DNA from: Phycisphaerae bacterium
GTDB taxonomy: Bacteria > Planctomycetota > Phycisphaerae > Phycisphaerales > SM1A02
Assembly: GCA_002700845.1 (NCBI GenBank)
Contig: PAFA01000069.1
Span: forward strand, 1-41,704
DNA length: 41,704 nt
Reading direction: 5' to 3'
Shown: piece by piece, positions 26,339 through 34,031 of the stretch
Layout: each line of letters starts with the position of its first letter
Position numbering within the stretch: the first letter of the stretch is position 1
Notes under the pieces: model-generated
What the model saw: only the letters and a program-made list of their open reading frames with translations
What the model was told of the DNA's origin: nothing
The model's database searches: none
Position numbers and translations under genes: made by a program

Positions 26339-27718
26339 TTAGGAATCAGAGGGGAACCCGAACACGTCGTTGCCAAAATTCCGGTCCAACCTCAGGCTAA
26401 ATCCATAATTCGAACGAAGCCCTTCGCGAAGAATGAACATAGGGCGATTCCAGAATCCGGTGCCCACAATGATTTGGTCGCTGGGTCGCAGCACCACATC
26501 AGGTTCCGTTCCATTTCGTATACCGGCCAGATCCAATCGGATAATAGCTTCGCGATCCTGGCCAACAATTCGGCGTAAATCAACCTTGTCTGGCTCCGCC
26601 AAAGGGCCCAGACCACCAGCAGAAGTAATGGCACGTGACAGCGTGAAATACGGCTCGTTCAGCGGAATGCCATATGGCCCCGGGCGAGCGATTTCACCAT
26701 CTATGTAGATATTCCCGTCACCGACCCGTTCCACCAAAATGGAGTCACCTGGGCGAACAACGATGTCAAGGCTGCTATCACCTCTGCGAAGCTCTTGCAG
26801 AGGTATGCGTAAGACTCGGTCAATGAAGACCGGAGATTCGTCTTGAACAACACCGGCCAAATGTTGGCTGGCCCCAAGCTTCTGCCATGCTCCAGAAGAA
26901 GTATCCCATCGCCATGGTGATGCACCGATCTCATTCGGAGTTTGGACTTCAGGGAGCGTGCTCTCGGTCAAAGCATCGACATCAATGAAGGTGTCCTCGG
27001 TGGCTCCAATTGCCGCCCCAGCTCCACCTTCGAGGCGGTCCAGAAGACCATCCAAATCCAGAGGGACTGAACGATCAAATTCGGGTTCAGATTCGATTGG
27101 CTCGTCCAATTGGACTCGTCGACGCACAACGGCGTATCGCGCGTTGTCCAAAATGCCGCCGGCCTGACTTAGCGCTTCCAAGAGACGCAGGTCAGATCGC
27201 ACCAATGGATAGACATTGGGTTGCGCGATAAATCCGTTCACCGTAAATCGGAACCCTGTGCGTTGCACCAAAGCAGCATCAACTTGCGGAGCTCCCAGCA
27301 ACCGACCGTACGCCGCACGAACGGATGGATTGAGTTCCTCAGGAAGCAAACCTTGGACTTCCACCAGCCCAATCTCTGGAAGCTGGACGTATCCAGACTG
27401 ATCAACCACCCGATCAACGGTCACTGGCTGGCCAGGCTGATAGACATCAAATGCTGTCACGGTGACCACGTCTCCGGGAACAATGCGATAGTCGCTGAAA
27501 TCGTTCGCGATGAGATCCTCGCGTGAAGGCGTCTCGCCAACGATTTGCTCACCGATCTCGATGGCATGGATCCGACGCAAAATTGGAAGCGTCGTGGGCT
27601 GATGCTCCCAACGACCCGTTACCGAGGGGTCAACAAAGGAATCTGTCTGACAACCAGTCAGGCCGACCAGCGTCAAACCCATTCCATAGCAAGCCAACCC
27701 GGAGGAAAAAATACGCAT
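26339..27718 (-). CDS. Outer-membrane polysaccharide export lipoprotein (Wza/SLBB family)
   Basis: A 459-aa lipoprotein. The signal peptide runs MRIFSSGLACYGMGLTLVG with lipobox LTGC (Cys at residue 23). The poly-export domain starts DYRIVPGDVVTVTAFDVYQ. At least two SLBB-type beta-grasp domains follow (FTVNGFIAQPNVYPL and YIDGEIARPGPYGIPL with AGGI/AGGL ends). It would form the periplasm-to-outer-membrane channel for the polymer. It is the first gene of the minus-strand EPS operon. The exosortase begins 97 nt later, and that gap holds no obvious element. The ATG at 27718 is chosen because it places the signal peptide at the N-terminus. Confidence 0.93.
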   Translation of the reverse strand: MRIFSSGLACYGMGLTLVGLTGCQTDSFVDPSVTGRWEHQPTTLPILRRIHAIEIGEQIVGETPSREDLIANDFSDYRIVPGDVVTVTAFDVYQPGQPVTVDRVVDQSGYVQLPEIGLVEVQGLLPEELNPSVRAAYGRLLGAPQVDAALVQRTGFRFTVNGFIAQPNVYPLVRSDLRLLEALSQAGGILDNARYAVVRRRVQLDEPIESEPEFDRSVPLDLDGLLDRLEGGAGAAIGATEDTFIDVDALTESTLPEVQTPNEIGASPWRWDTSSGAWQKLGASQHLAGVVQDESPVFIDRVLRIPLQELRRGDSSLDIVVRPGDSILVERVGDGNIYIDGEIARPGPYGIPLNEPYFTLSRAITSAGGLGPLAEPDKVDLRRIVGQDREAIIRLDLAGIRNGTEPDVVLRPSDQIIVGTGFWNRPMFILREGLRSNYGFSLRLDRNFGNDVFGFPSDS

Positions 27719-27885
27719 GGAATTGTTATCGGCCTCATTAGACGCGCACCACCAAGATTTCTGAGGGCTAAGATGTGGATGCTTTGAGCGAATCTGCCCA
27801 AGATCGAACACTGGCCCGTCACCCCAGACCACTTGGGGGAGATACCGCCAAAGATCGACGTGGTGTCCAAGTCGCGCTCAGCGGA

Positions 27886-28863
27886 ATGGTCCTCAACAAC
27901 ACCGAGCCTCACCAACTAAATCTTGGTCGCAAACCCGATTGGCTTCGAGCCCGTGTTCCAGGTGGTCCGGGTTACGAACGGCTTCGTGAAATCGTCGACA
28001 CCCATGGTTTGCACACCGTCTGCAAAGAAGCCGCCTGCCCCAATATGGGCGAGTGTTGGAACCGAGGCACCGCAACCATCATGATTCTTGGCGATACGTG
28101 CACTCGAGCCTGTGGGTTCTGCAACGTGAAAACCGGGCGGCCTGCCGAAGTTGATCAAGATGAACCACGACGGGTCGCCGAATCAATCGCCCTCATGGGG
28201 CTTGGCCACGTCGTCATCACCTGCGTGGATCGAGATGATCTGGCCGATGGTGGTGCCGCGATTTGGGCGGAGACCATCGAACGGGTACATGAGGCGTGCC
28301 CAGAAACCAGTGTGGAATGTCTGATTGGTGACCATCAAGGCCACCATGACCAACTCGACGCGATCATTGCCGCTCGACCAGAAATCTTAAGCCACAACAT
28401 GGAAACCGTTCGACGCATGCATCCGGCGGTTCGACCTCAGGCTCGGTACGACCGCTCCATCGACGTGCTCCAGCACATCCGCGAATCCGGACTCGTCACC
28501 AAAACCGGAATCATGGTTGGGATTGGCGAACGAGATGACGAAGTGTTTGAGCTGATGCAAGATCTCCGCAACGCCGCAGACATCCATATTCTGACGGTTG
28601 GGCAATACCTTCAACCCACGCGAAACCACCTTCCAATCGATCGCTGGGTGACACCCGCCTCGTTTGACGAATATCGTGAAGCCGGATTAAAGATGGGCTT
28701 CTCCGTGGTTGAATCAGGACCCTTGGTCCGGTCCAGTTACCACGCGGAAGAACAAGCAGCCCGACTTTCTCCGACCCAACGGGCGGTAAAAGAAGGCATG
28801 GATCAATTGCTTGAAGGCGCCAAAAAAGGCGAACCCCCCAGCCTGCCCAACGTCACCGAGTGA
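27886..28863 (+). CDS. lipA: Lipoyl synthase (radical SAM)
   Basis: 325 aa from the ATG at 27886. LipA inserts two sulfur atoms into octanoyl groups on lipoyl domains. The auxiliary-cluster cysteines are C46-x4-C51-x5-C57 (CKEAACPNMGEC) and the radical-SAM cluster is C72-x3-C76-x2-C79 (CTRACGFC). The C-terminal serine ligand motif VRSSYHAEEQ is present. A GTG at 27775 with GAGGG eight bases upstream would add 37 residues of no known domain; it has the better ribosome-binding site, so the start is open. It is divergent from the EPS operon. No lipB neighbour is present. Confidence 0.93.
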   Translation: MVLNNTEPHQLNLGRKPDWLRARVPGGPGYERLREIVDTHGLHTVCKEAACPNMGECWNRGTATIMILGDTCTRACGFCNVKTGRPAEVDQDEPRRVAESIALMGLGHVVITCVDRDDLADGGAAIWAETIERVHEACPETSVECLIGDHQGHHDQLDAIIAARPEILSHNMETVRRMHPAVRPQARYDRSIDVLQHIRESGLVTKTGIMVGIGERDDEVFELMQDLRNAADIHILTVGQYLQPTRNHLPIDRWVTPASFDEYREAGLKMGFSVVESGPLVRSSYHAEEQAARLSPTQRAVKEGMDQLLEGAKKGEPPSLPNVTE

Positions 28864-28867
28864 TTTT

Positions 28868-28892
28868 TTGGCTTGGCTTGGCTTGGCTTGGC
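28868..28892 (+). repeat. Five tandem copies of TTGGC
   Basis: A perfect 5-bp microsatellite, (TTGGC)x5, begins five bases after the lipA stop and follows a T6 run. It lies in the intergenic space between lipA and the rplT terminator. The unit length would favour slippage, but it is outside coding sequence here. Confidence 0.9.
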
Positions 28893-28960
28893 AATCATTT
28901 CAACCTGAGTTCAATACCCATTCCATCTGACCCTGCCTCAGCATCATTTGCTGAACATCC

Positions 28961-28991
28961 AAAAAAAGACTCCGGAACTCAAGTTCCGGAG
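28961..28991 (-). terminator. Rho-independent terminator of rpmI-rplT
   Basis: Read on the minus strand, CTCCGGAACT (28991-28982) pairs with AGTTCCGGAG (28979-28970) in an up to 10-bp stem. It is followed after GTC by seven T (28967-28961). It lies about 30 bp beyond the rplT stop. The rest of 28864-29022 holds only the TTGGC repeat and no convincing gene. Confidence 0.9.
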
Positions 28992-29022
28992 CCTCAGGTG
29001 TTCAAAAAGAACTCAGCGAACT

Positions 29023-29397
29023 TTAGGATTTGGCGGCCTGAGCCGTGGTAGAGGCTTCAGACTTTTCAACCAATACATCAAAAGCTGCTGGGTCATGAAT
29101 GGCCATTTCGCTCAGCATCTTGCGATTCAGCAAGATCCCTGCATGCATCAAACCATTCATGAAGCGGCTGTAGCGGGTACCACGCATACGACACGCGGCC
29201 GTAATACGGGTGATCCACAGTCGACGCATGTTGCGGCGACGTTGACGACGGTCACGCCAGGCGTATGCACCGGCACGGGTCAGTGTGATCTTGGCTTGTT
29301 GCTTATGACGGCTTCTGGTTCCCCAGTAGCCGCGAGCGGCACGGAGAATTCGGCGTCGAGCTTTGTTGCGGGCAGCGCCCTTGGCAGCACGTGGCAT
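29023..29397 (-). CDS. rplT: 50S ribosomal protein L20 (bL20)
   Basis: A 124-aa protein with the bL20 N-terminus MPRAAKGAARNKARRRIL, the GYWGTRSR segment, and the globular C-terminus starting WITRITAACRMRG...YSRFMNGL. L20 binds 23S rRNA early in 50S assembly and in several bacteria represses its own operon by binding mRNA. The ATG at 29397 has GAAGGA 9-10 nt upstream. That ribosome-binding site can itself be paired in a small hairpin (29407-29419). It follows rpmI after a 142-nt structured spacer. Confidence 0.97.
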   Translation of the reverse strand: MPRAAKGAARNKARRRILRAARGYWGTRSRHKQQAKITLTRAGAYAWRDRRQRRRNMRRLWITRITAACRMRGTRYSRFMNGLMHAGILLNRKMLSEMAIHDPAAFDVLVEKSEASTTAQAAKS

Positions 29398-29406
29398 GTC
29401 GAACAT

Positions 29407-29419
29407 TCCTTCGGAAGGA
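29407..29419 (-). promoter_or_regulatory. Hairpin covering the rplT ribosome-binding site
   Basis: On the minus strand TCCTT-CCG-AAGGA forms a 5-bp stem with a 3-nt loop. Its 3' arm is the Shine-Dalgarno sequence of rplT. This could reduce rplT initiation unless it is melted by ribosomes or a competing structure. The effect is inferred. Confidence 0.5.
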
Positions 29420-29471
29420 CGGGGGCCCACGTAGTGGACACTTGACCCGATCGACGATCACCCATGAAAAT

Positions 29472-29506
29472 TGATCGCTTCGGGTTGGGCGATCATGCCC
29501 CGAAGC
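29472..29506 (-). promoter_or_regulatory. Interleaved stems in the rpmI-rplT spacer (candidate L20 autoregulatory element)
   Basis: In the minus-strand RNA the order is GCUUCGGG, UGAUCGC, CCCGAAGC, GAUCA. GCUUCGGG pairs with CCCGAAGC (8 bp; 29506-29499 with 29484-29477). UGAUCGC pairs with GCGAUCA (7 bp; 29495-29489 with 29478-29472). The stems interleave and share two bases, so they are mutually exclusive or, less likely, form a pseudoknot. L20 is known to control rpmI-rplT through structured mRNA in other bacteria; here that is an inference. Confidence 0.5.
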
Positions 29507-29539
29507 AAGACAATGTTGGCTGAAAGCCAAAAAGCTTGA

Positions 29540-29761
29540 TCAAACGTTGGCGGCACCGGCGCGGACGGAACGGAACAACATCCGGCCCACACGACGCATC
29601 TCGCAACTCTTGAAGTAAGCAGGAACTCGATAACTGCGAAGCAACTTGCCAGACTTGTGGCTGCGCTGCTTTCGGGTGAACGCACGGTGGAACTTCACAC
29701 GGCCAGTGCCGGTGAATCGGATGCGCTTGAGAAGGCCTTTGTTGGGTTTACGACCGTGCAT
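29540..29761 (-). CDS. rpmI: 50S ribosomal protein L35 (bL35)
   Basis: A 73-aa basic protein with bL35 features: KGLLKRIRFTGTGRVKFHRAF and the C-terminal MRRVGRMLF. It is slightly longer than the usual 64-66 aa. The ATG at 29761 has AGGA 8 nt upstream; a TTG two codons earlier is too near that site. No infC precedes it, unlike the common infC-rpmI-rplT order. The upstream 96 bp (29762-29857) should carry its promoter, but I cannot point to a convincing one. Confidence 0.93.
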   Translation of the reverse strand: MHGRKPNKGLLKRIRFTGTGRVKFHRAFTRKQRSHKSGKLLRSYRVPAYFKSCEMRRVGRMLFRSVRAGAANV

Positions 29762-29857
29762 TGGCAAATTCCTGATATTCAGCCCACGAATGGGGAAGAA
29801 ACAATCGTACCAAGACCCAACAAACCACGCAACGATCGAATGGGGCCGAAACTCGAC

Positions 29858-30769
29858 TCAGCGGGCCAAAAATACGTCTCGAGGGTCAATCAATGCGAAT
29901 TTTGGCAGCGTGGTGTGTCCTCGCGGCACCCAGACTGCATCAACCCGACCCTTGTTGATCCAAACTGGACGACGCGCTGAGCGAACCGACAAATCACCAA
30001 GAAGCAAATGAGAGCATCGGCCAGAGTGAGACAAAGCCCCACTCATGGGCCCAGGAGCGGGAACCTGGAGCAACTGAGCGACCTGAAGCGGGTTGGGATC
30101 ACCGACAATTGGACGCTGGGGATTCAAACGATCAAGTCGAATTTTCCCTGGACCAACCTGCACCGAGTAGAACGAAATACCCTTCTTGGCCCCCCGGCAG
30201 CATGGACAGTTCACACGATGATGAGGACAGTATCCGTCATCCACGAACTGGCGAACGGTGGCGAGGGACGGCACCACATTCCAACTGGCCGAAGGGACCT
30301 GACGTCGGTGGTCGCTGGCAAACGACTCAACCGCCGTTCCCAGTGCCCGGATATTGGCCCCACACAACTCATCCCGGCCGTGCAATTTTGCGCCTCGGCC
30401 GAGAGCCAGAAAGATAGAAGTCGCCAAGAGCAGACTGGCTGCGACACCAAAAAGGTCAGGGAAACGGAACTGGAATCGACCTCCCCCACTCACTTCAAGA
30501 GCAGGAGAAAAAGACACGCCGGTCGAAGCTGATGGGACAGCAGATTTGATCCGTGCCAACGTGGCCTGCACCAAAATATCTTCTGCCGGCGGGGTTTCAC
30601 GAAGTGCTTCTAATGGGTGCAGTTGAACAAGAAGATTCTTGGCTTCCTCGGACTTTGGGTCCGAGTCGGAGTCCATCAACTCATCCAAACCTGGGACTTC
30701 GTGGAAGGATTCGTCATCAGAATAGCCTTCACGCTCACCGTCAAATGGGGCTTTCGGCGTATCGCTCAT
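29858..30769 (-). CDS. Membrane-anchored anti-sigma-like protein with pilin-like extracytoplasmic part
   Basis: A 303-aa protein whose ATG overlaps the stop of the upstream ECF sigma gene (ATGA). The cytoplasmic N-terminus (1-100) is acidic and without a zinc finger. One transmembrane helix lies at about 105-124 (DLFGVAASLLLATSIFLALG). Outside it, CGANIRALGTAVESFASDH (136-154) resembles the NLRQIG-type start of planctomycete DUF1559/pilin-like proteins. HSGRCSHLLLGDLSVRS (248-264) resembles their H-x9-DG ending, in degenerate form. A cysteine cluster, CPHHRVNCPCC (181-191), could bind metal or form disulfides. The anti-sigma role is inferred from gene position and topology. Confidence 0.7.
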   Translation of the reverse strand: MSDTPKAPFDGEREGYSDDESFHEVPGLDELMDSDSDPKSEEAKNLLVQLHPLEALRETPPAEDILVQATLARIKSAVPSASTGVSFSPALEVSGGGRFQFRFPDLFGVAASLLLATSIFLALGRGAKLHGRDELCGANIRALGTAVESFASDHRRQVPSASWNVVPSLATVRQFVDDGYCPHHRVNCPCCRGAKKGISFYSVQVGPGKIRLDRLNPQRPIVGDPNPLQVAQLLQVPAPGPMSGALSHSGRCSHLLLGDLSVRSARRPVWINKGRVDAVWVPRGHTTLPKFALIDPRDVFLAR

Positions 30770-31434
30770 TGGTCGGCCTCCTGTCCCCAAAGCTCTCCGA
30801 ACGTTCGCACGGCAGCGTGAAGTCGGCTCTTAACTGTGCCGACGGGGATCCCAAGAATGTCTGCAACTTGTGCGTAAGGCATGCGTTGAAAGTAGGTCAA
30901 CAACAAGATTTCACGTTGAGTGTCTCCAAGTCGATCAACCACGGCTCGAACTTGTGACACGCGCTCCGCCCCATCAAGTGGCTGCTGAGGGTCTTGGGTG
31001 TCAGCTGGAATCAAATCCGCCATGGTCACCGAATCACCATCGGAGCCAACTGGTGTGTCCAAAGAAACACTTGGACGCCGACGGAGCCAACGCCGTGCGT
31101 CGCGGGCCTTGTTGGTGGCGATGGTGTAAAGCCAAGGCTTTAAACGACGATCGACATCAAAGCTGGCGGCGGAAATATGGATTTGCAAAAACGTCTCTTG
31201 AAACACATCCTCAGCCAGAGCGCGAGATCCAGTGAATCGAACCAAGTATCCGAACAATTCATCTCTGTGACGGCGAATGAGCTCTTCAATTGCACCAGAA
31301 TGGCTTTCAACATGGAGAGCTACCAAACGTTCATCAGATTCGGATCGAAGATCAACAGGCACTTTGGTCGCCATGCTATCGGTCAACCGTGCAGGCTTGG
31401 CAAATGGAAGCGGGTTGATCGCAAAGCCAGACAT
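30766..31434 (-). CDS. ECF-type RNA polymerase sigma factor
   Basis: A 222-aa sigma factor. Region 2 includes YLVRFTGSRALAEDVFQETFLQI and KPWLYTIATNKARDARR. Region 4 includes VVDRLGDTQREILLLTYFQRMPYAQVADIL followed by IPVGTVKSRLHAAV. A linker of about 45 aa rich in D/P separates them. ATG 31434 is used; an ATG at 31374 would remove 20 residues before region 2, and neither has a clear ribosome-binding site. It is coupled to the anti-sigma-like gene downstream. Target genes are unknown. Confidence 0.9.
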   Translation of the reverse strand: MSGFAINPLPFAKPARLTDSMATKVPVDLRSESDERLVALHVESHSGAIEELIRRHRDELFGYLVRFTGSRALAEDVFQETFLQIHISAASFDVDRRLKPWLYTIATNKARDARRWLRRRPSVSLDTPVGSDGDSVTMADLIPADTQDPQQPLDGAERVSQVRAVVDRLGDTQREILLLTYFQRMPYAQVADILGIPVGTVKSRLHAAVRTFGELWGQEADQ

Positions 31435-31470
31435 GGTTTTGATACGCCGCGGTGGGGTTGAGAGTTCGAC

Positions 31471-31953
31471 TCAATTTGAGGGAGCGTTCTGGCGCCATCC
31501 AGCCCAAGGATCACCTTCCCAGGCGTATCGAGCATTCGGGGGGGCTGGAACTTCAGACCGCCGGGAACACCGCTCGCAAAACCGAAGAAAGGCGTTTGCC
31601 TCAGCCCGAAGCACCCGATGAGACCAGCGGCGGCCCTCAGCGGAAAAATCAACCTGAACCATGTCCGGGGGGCAGGAGGTGGTCAGAACCACACTTCGAG
31701 CCGGTGCATCCAAGCCGAGAATGGCAAGTTGTTCTCGGAACTCAGCTTGGTCTTTTTCGGAAAGTCGGCGAACACATGGAATCGCGCCGTCCTCTTTGGT
31801 TTGACCAAAACGACCAAAGCCATCAAAGCCGTACCTCAAGACCATTTGTTCTTGGGGCACCGTGACCACACAAGCCATTCCTGGTGAAGCCACGGGAGTT
31901 TGGCAACCAACCAGAAACAGCCCAAGAGTCATGATGAGGCGAATGAGGTACAC
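31471..31953 (-). CDS. Small lipoprotein of unknown function
   Basis: A 160-aa protein with a lipoprotein signal peptide MYLIRLIMTLGLFLVGC (lipobox LVGC, Cys17). The mature part has several cysteines (ACVV, IPCVRR, TSCPP, CERCSR) and no family I recognise. The start is a GTG at 31953; an ATG at 31932 would leave only nine residues before the Cys. It is divergent from pheT with a 56-bp gap and ends 36 bp before the ECF sigma gene on the same strand. Confidence 0.7.
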   Translation of the reverse strand: MYLIRLIMTLGLFLVGCQTPVASPGMACVVTVPQEQMVLRYGFDGFGRFGQTKEDGAIPCVRRLSEKDQAEFREQLAILGLDAPARSVVLTTSCPPDMVQVDFSAEGRRWSHRVLRAEANAFLRFCERCSRRSEVPAPPNARYAWEGDPWAGWRQNAPSN

Positions 31954-32009
31954 ACGTGAAGTGTAAGGGTTTGGCCGAAAGGGCCCCTCCCGGATACCCT
32001 CGACATCCT

Positions 32010-34031
32010 ATGGACGCTTCCCTCCGTTGGATTAATGCTCTCTTGGACCGCCCGATCGAATGCGAGGAGGCCGCAGACCTTCTTACTCGTGCGGGGTTTC
32101 CTGTGGAACACACCGAAGTTGTGTCCACTCGGCTTGGTGAAGATGTTCGCCTGGATGTGGAAACCACGTCCAACCGTGGCGATTGCAACGCCCACTTGGG
32201 CTTGGCTCGGGAAGTGGTGGCACTGACTGACCGAAAGCTCAAAGACCCCACCAATCTTGAACCAACCCCCCCGGTCAGTTCAGCCGAAGCCGGCGTGGTC
32301 ATCGAGAATCAAGTCCCAGAAGACTGTTTGGTTTACCACGCGCGAATCGTTCGTGGTGTCAAAGTTGGCCCTTCTCCAGACTGGCTTGCAGCCCACCTTG
32401 AGGCACGTGGAGACGTCCCTCGCAACAATATTGTGGATGCCACCAATTACGTGCTTCACGAACTGGGACACCCCGTCCATGCCTTTGACTTGAACAAAAT
32501 CCAAGGTGGACGTATTGAGATTCGTCACGCACGGCAAGGGGAACGAATGTTGCCTCTTGGCGCGGATGCCAAAGAAATTGAACTCGCAACCGAAGACCTG
32601 GTCATCGCAGACGCCGAGTGTCCGGTGGCCCTTGCCGGCGTGAAGGGTGGTTCTGCTTCAAGTGTTGATGAGACGACCACGGATCTTCTCTTGGAAACGG
32701 CCACCTTTACGCCAAGCGCGGTCCGGCGAGCCAGCCGTCGGCATGGCATCGCCAGCGACTCGTCGTATCGCTTTGAGCGTCAGGTCCCCGATCGACAAGT
32801 TCCGATCGCAGCAGAACGGCTGCTCGAACTGATCTTGGCCATCGCAGGAGGTGAGGCATCCCCACCAACCATGGCCGGTACCGTTGCCCCCCCTCCAACA
32901 ATGTCCCTTCGTCTCCCCCGGCTCAAGGTCATTCTGGGCATCGACATCCCAACCCCAAGGGTGATTGAAATCCTAGATGCGTTGGGTTTACAGCCCAAAC
33001 ATTCGGATGACACCGTTTCTTGTACGGCCCCAATTGGGCGCGCCGACCTGACGCGAGAAATTGATCTCATCGAAGAAGTGGCGCGCATCCACGGACTTGA
33101 ATCCTTGCCTGTCGAAGATGCTGCCACCATACGAATTCGCCCTGCCCAAACGACCGAGATCGCGCGGCGAATGGTGCGTGACATGCTGGTGGGCTTTGGA
33201 GCCTATGAAACCGTGTCCCACACTTTGGTCTCCGAAGCTGCGGCTGGTCGATTCCTAGAGGCAGGGCAACGTGGGCTGCGAGTGGATGACGAACGAGCTG
33301 GGGGCACACCTATCCTCCGCCCGTCACTCATTGACACCTTGGGGACCATTGCGGGACGCAATCTTGATGCTTCCGGTCGACGGGCACCGCTCTTCGAAGT
33401 TGCGGCAGTCTTTCATGAGCACGAAGGCGGCCACTCCGAACGCACCGCCAGCGCGCTGCTGATCCCTTGCGATGGGGATCCATCACTCCAAACCATCCGA
33501 GGCTGTGTTGACCGGATGATCAGCATGCTGACCGGACAAACGCCAACGGCAGTACCCGCCAAACGTATTTGGTCGGCGCCCGGTGCTGACCTGATACTGG
33601 ATGACACCACCATCGGACACTTGGGATTGCTGGCCCCCGAAATCCTCAAAGTGCATGGACTGGAAGGTCAGTGGGCGGCGAGCGAGTTGTTCTTGGAACC
33701 ACTGCTTGCACAATGGCCACCAGAAATCTCAGTCACCCCGCCACCGGCATTCCCCGCGATCGAACGAGATCTTTCACTCGTGCTCTCCGATGATGTCCAC
33801 TGGCATGCGATCTCCTCACTGATCGAAAGTTTGCAACTTCCGGCCTTTGATTCTGTGGCCTATGTGGGCGTATTCCGAGGCAAACAATTGGAAGTTGGAC
33901 ACAAAAGTTTGACGCTTCGGTTGCGATTCCGAGCCGAAGATCGAACCCTCACCCACGACGAGGTTGATGCCCCCGTCGCCAAAGTGGTGCAGGCCTGTGC
34001 AGCCACTCTCGGCGCGGAACTTCGCCAATGA
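32010..34031 (+). CDS. pheT: Phenylalanyl-tRNA synthetase beta subunit, short form
   Basis: A 673-aa beta subunit. The B3/B4 domain shows SNRGDCNAHLGLARE and NNIVDATNYVLHELGHPVHAFD. A B5 domain and the catalytic-like core follow. The C-terminal anticodon-binding FDX-ACB domain starts FPAIERDLSLVL. Compared with the usual roughly 790-aa protein, the N-terminal tRNA-binding OB domain (about residues 40-150 in E. coli) is missing: the N-terminal helix region runs straight into VRLDVETTSNRGDC. The ATG at 32010 gives MDASLRWINALLD, matching the family N-terminus. pheS is not adjacent. It is coupled by ATGA to the next gene. Confidence 0.95.
   Translation: MDASLRWINALLDRPIECEEAADLLTRAGFPVEHTEVVSTRLGEDVRLDVETTSNRGDCNAHLGLAREVVALTDRKLKDPTNLEPTPPVSSAEAGVVIENQVPEDCLVYHARIVRGVKVGPSPDWLAAHLEARGDVPRNNIVDATNYVLHELGHPVHAFDLNKIQGGRIEIRHARQGERMLPLGADAKEIELATEDLVIADAECPVALAGVKGGSASSVDETTTDLLLETATFTPSAVRRASRRHGIASDSSYRFERQVPDRQVPIAAERLLELILAIAGGEASPPTMAGTVAPPPTMSLRLPRLKVILGIDIPTPRVIEILDALGLQPKHSDDTVSCTAPIGRADLTREIDLIEEVARIHGLESLPVEDAATIRIRPAQTTEIARRMVRDMLVGFGAYETVSHTLVSEAAAGRFLEAGQRGLRVDDERAGGTPILRPSLIDTLGTIAGRNLDASGRRAPLFEVAAVFHEHEGGHSERTASALLIPCDGDPSLQTIRGCVDRMISMLTGQTPTAVPAKRIWSAPGADLILDDTTIGHLGLLAPEILKVHGLEGQWAASELFLEPLLAQWPPEISVTPPPAFPAIERDLSLVLSDDVHWHAISSLIESLQLPAFDSVAYVGVFRGKQLEVGHKSLTLRLRFRAEDRTLTHDEVDAPVAKVVQACAATLGAELRQ

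Noticed and set aside
14667-27718. PEP-CTERM-type sorting signal on a protein in the exosortase cluster
   Set aside because: No C-terminus in the window has the Pro-Glu-Pro-like motif followed by a hydrophobic helix and basic tail.
28860-29051. 63-aa frame starting at the lipA stop
   Set aside because: Its start is made by the TTGGC repeat and it runs through the rplT terminator into rplT; no Shine-Dalgarno.
29472-29506. Fully formed H-type pseudoknot in the rpmI-rplT spacer
   Set aside because: The stems interleave, but the loop crossing the 8-bp stem would have zero length and two bases are shared, so alternative hairpins are more plausible.
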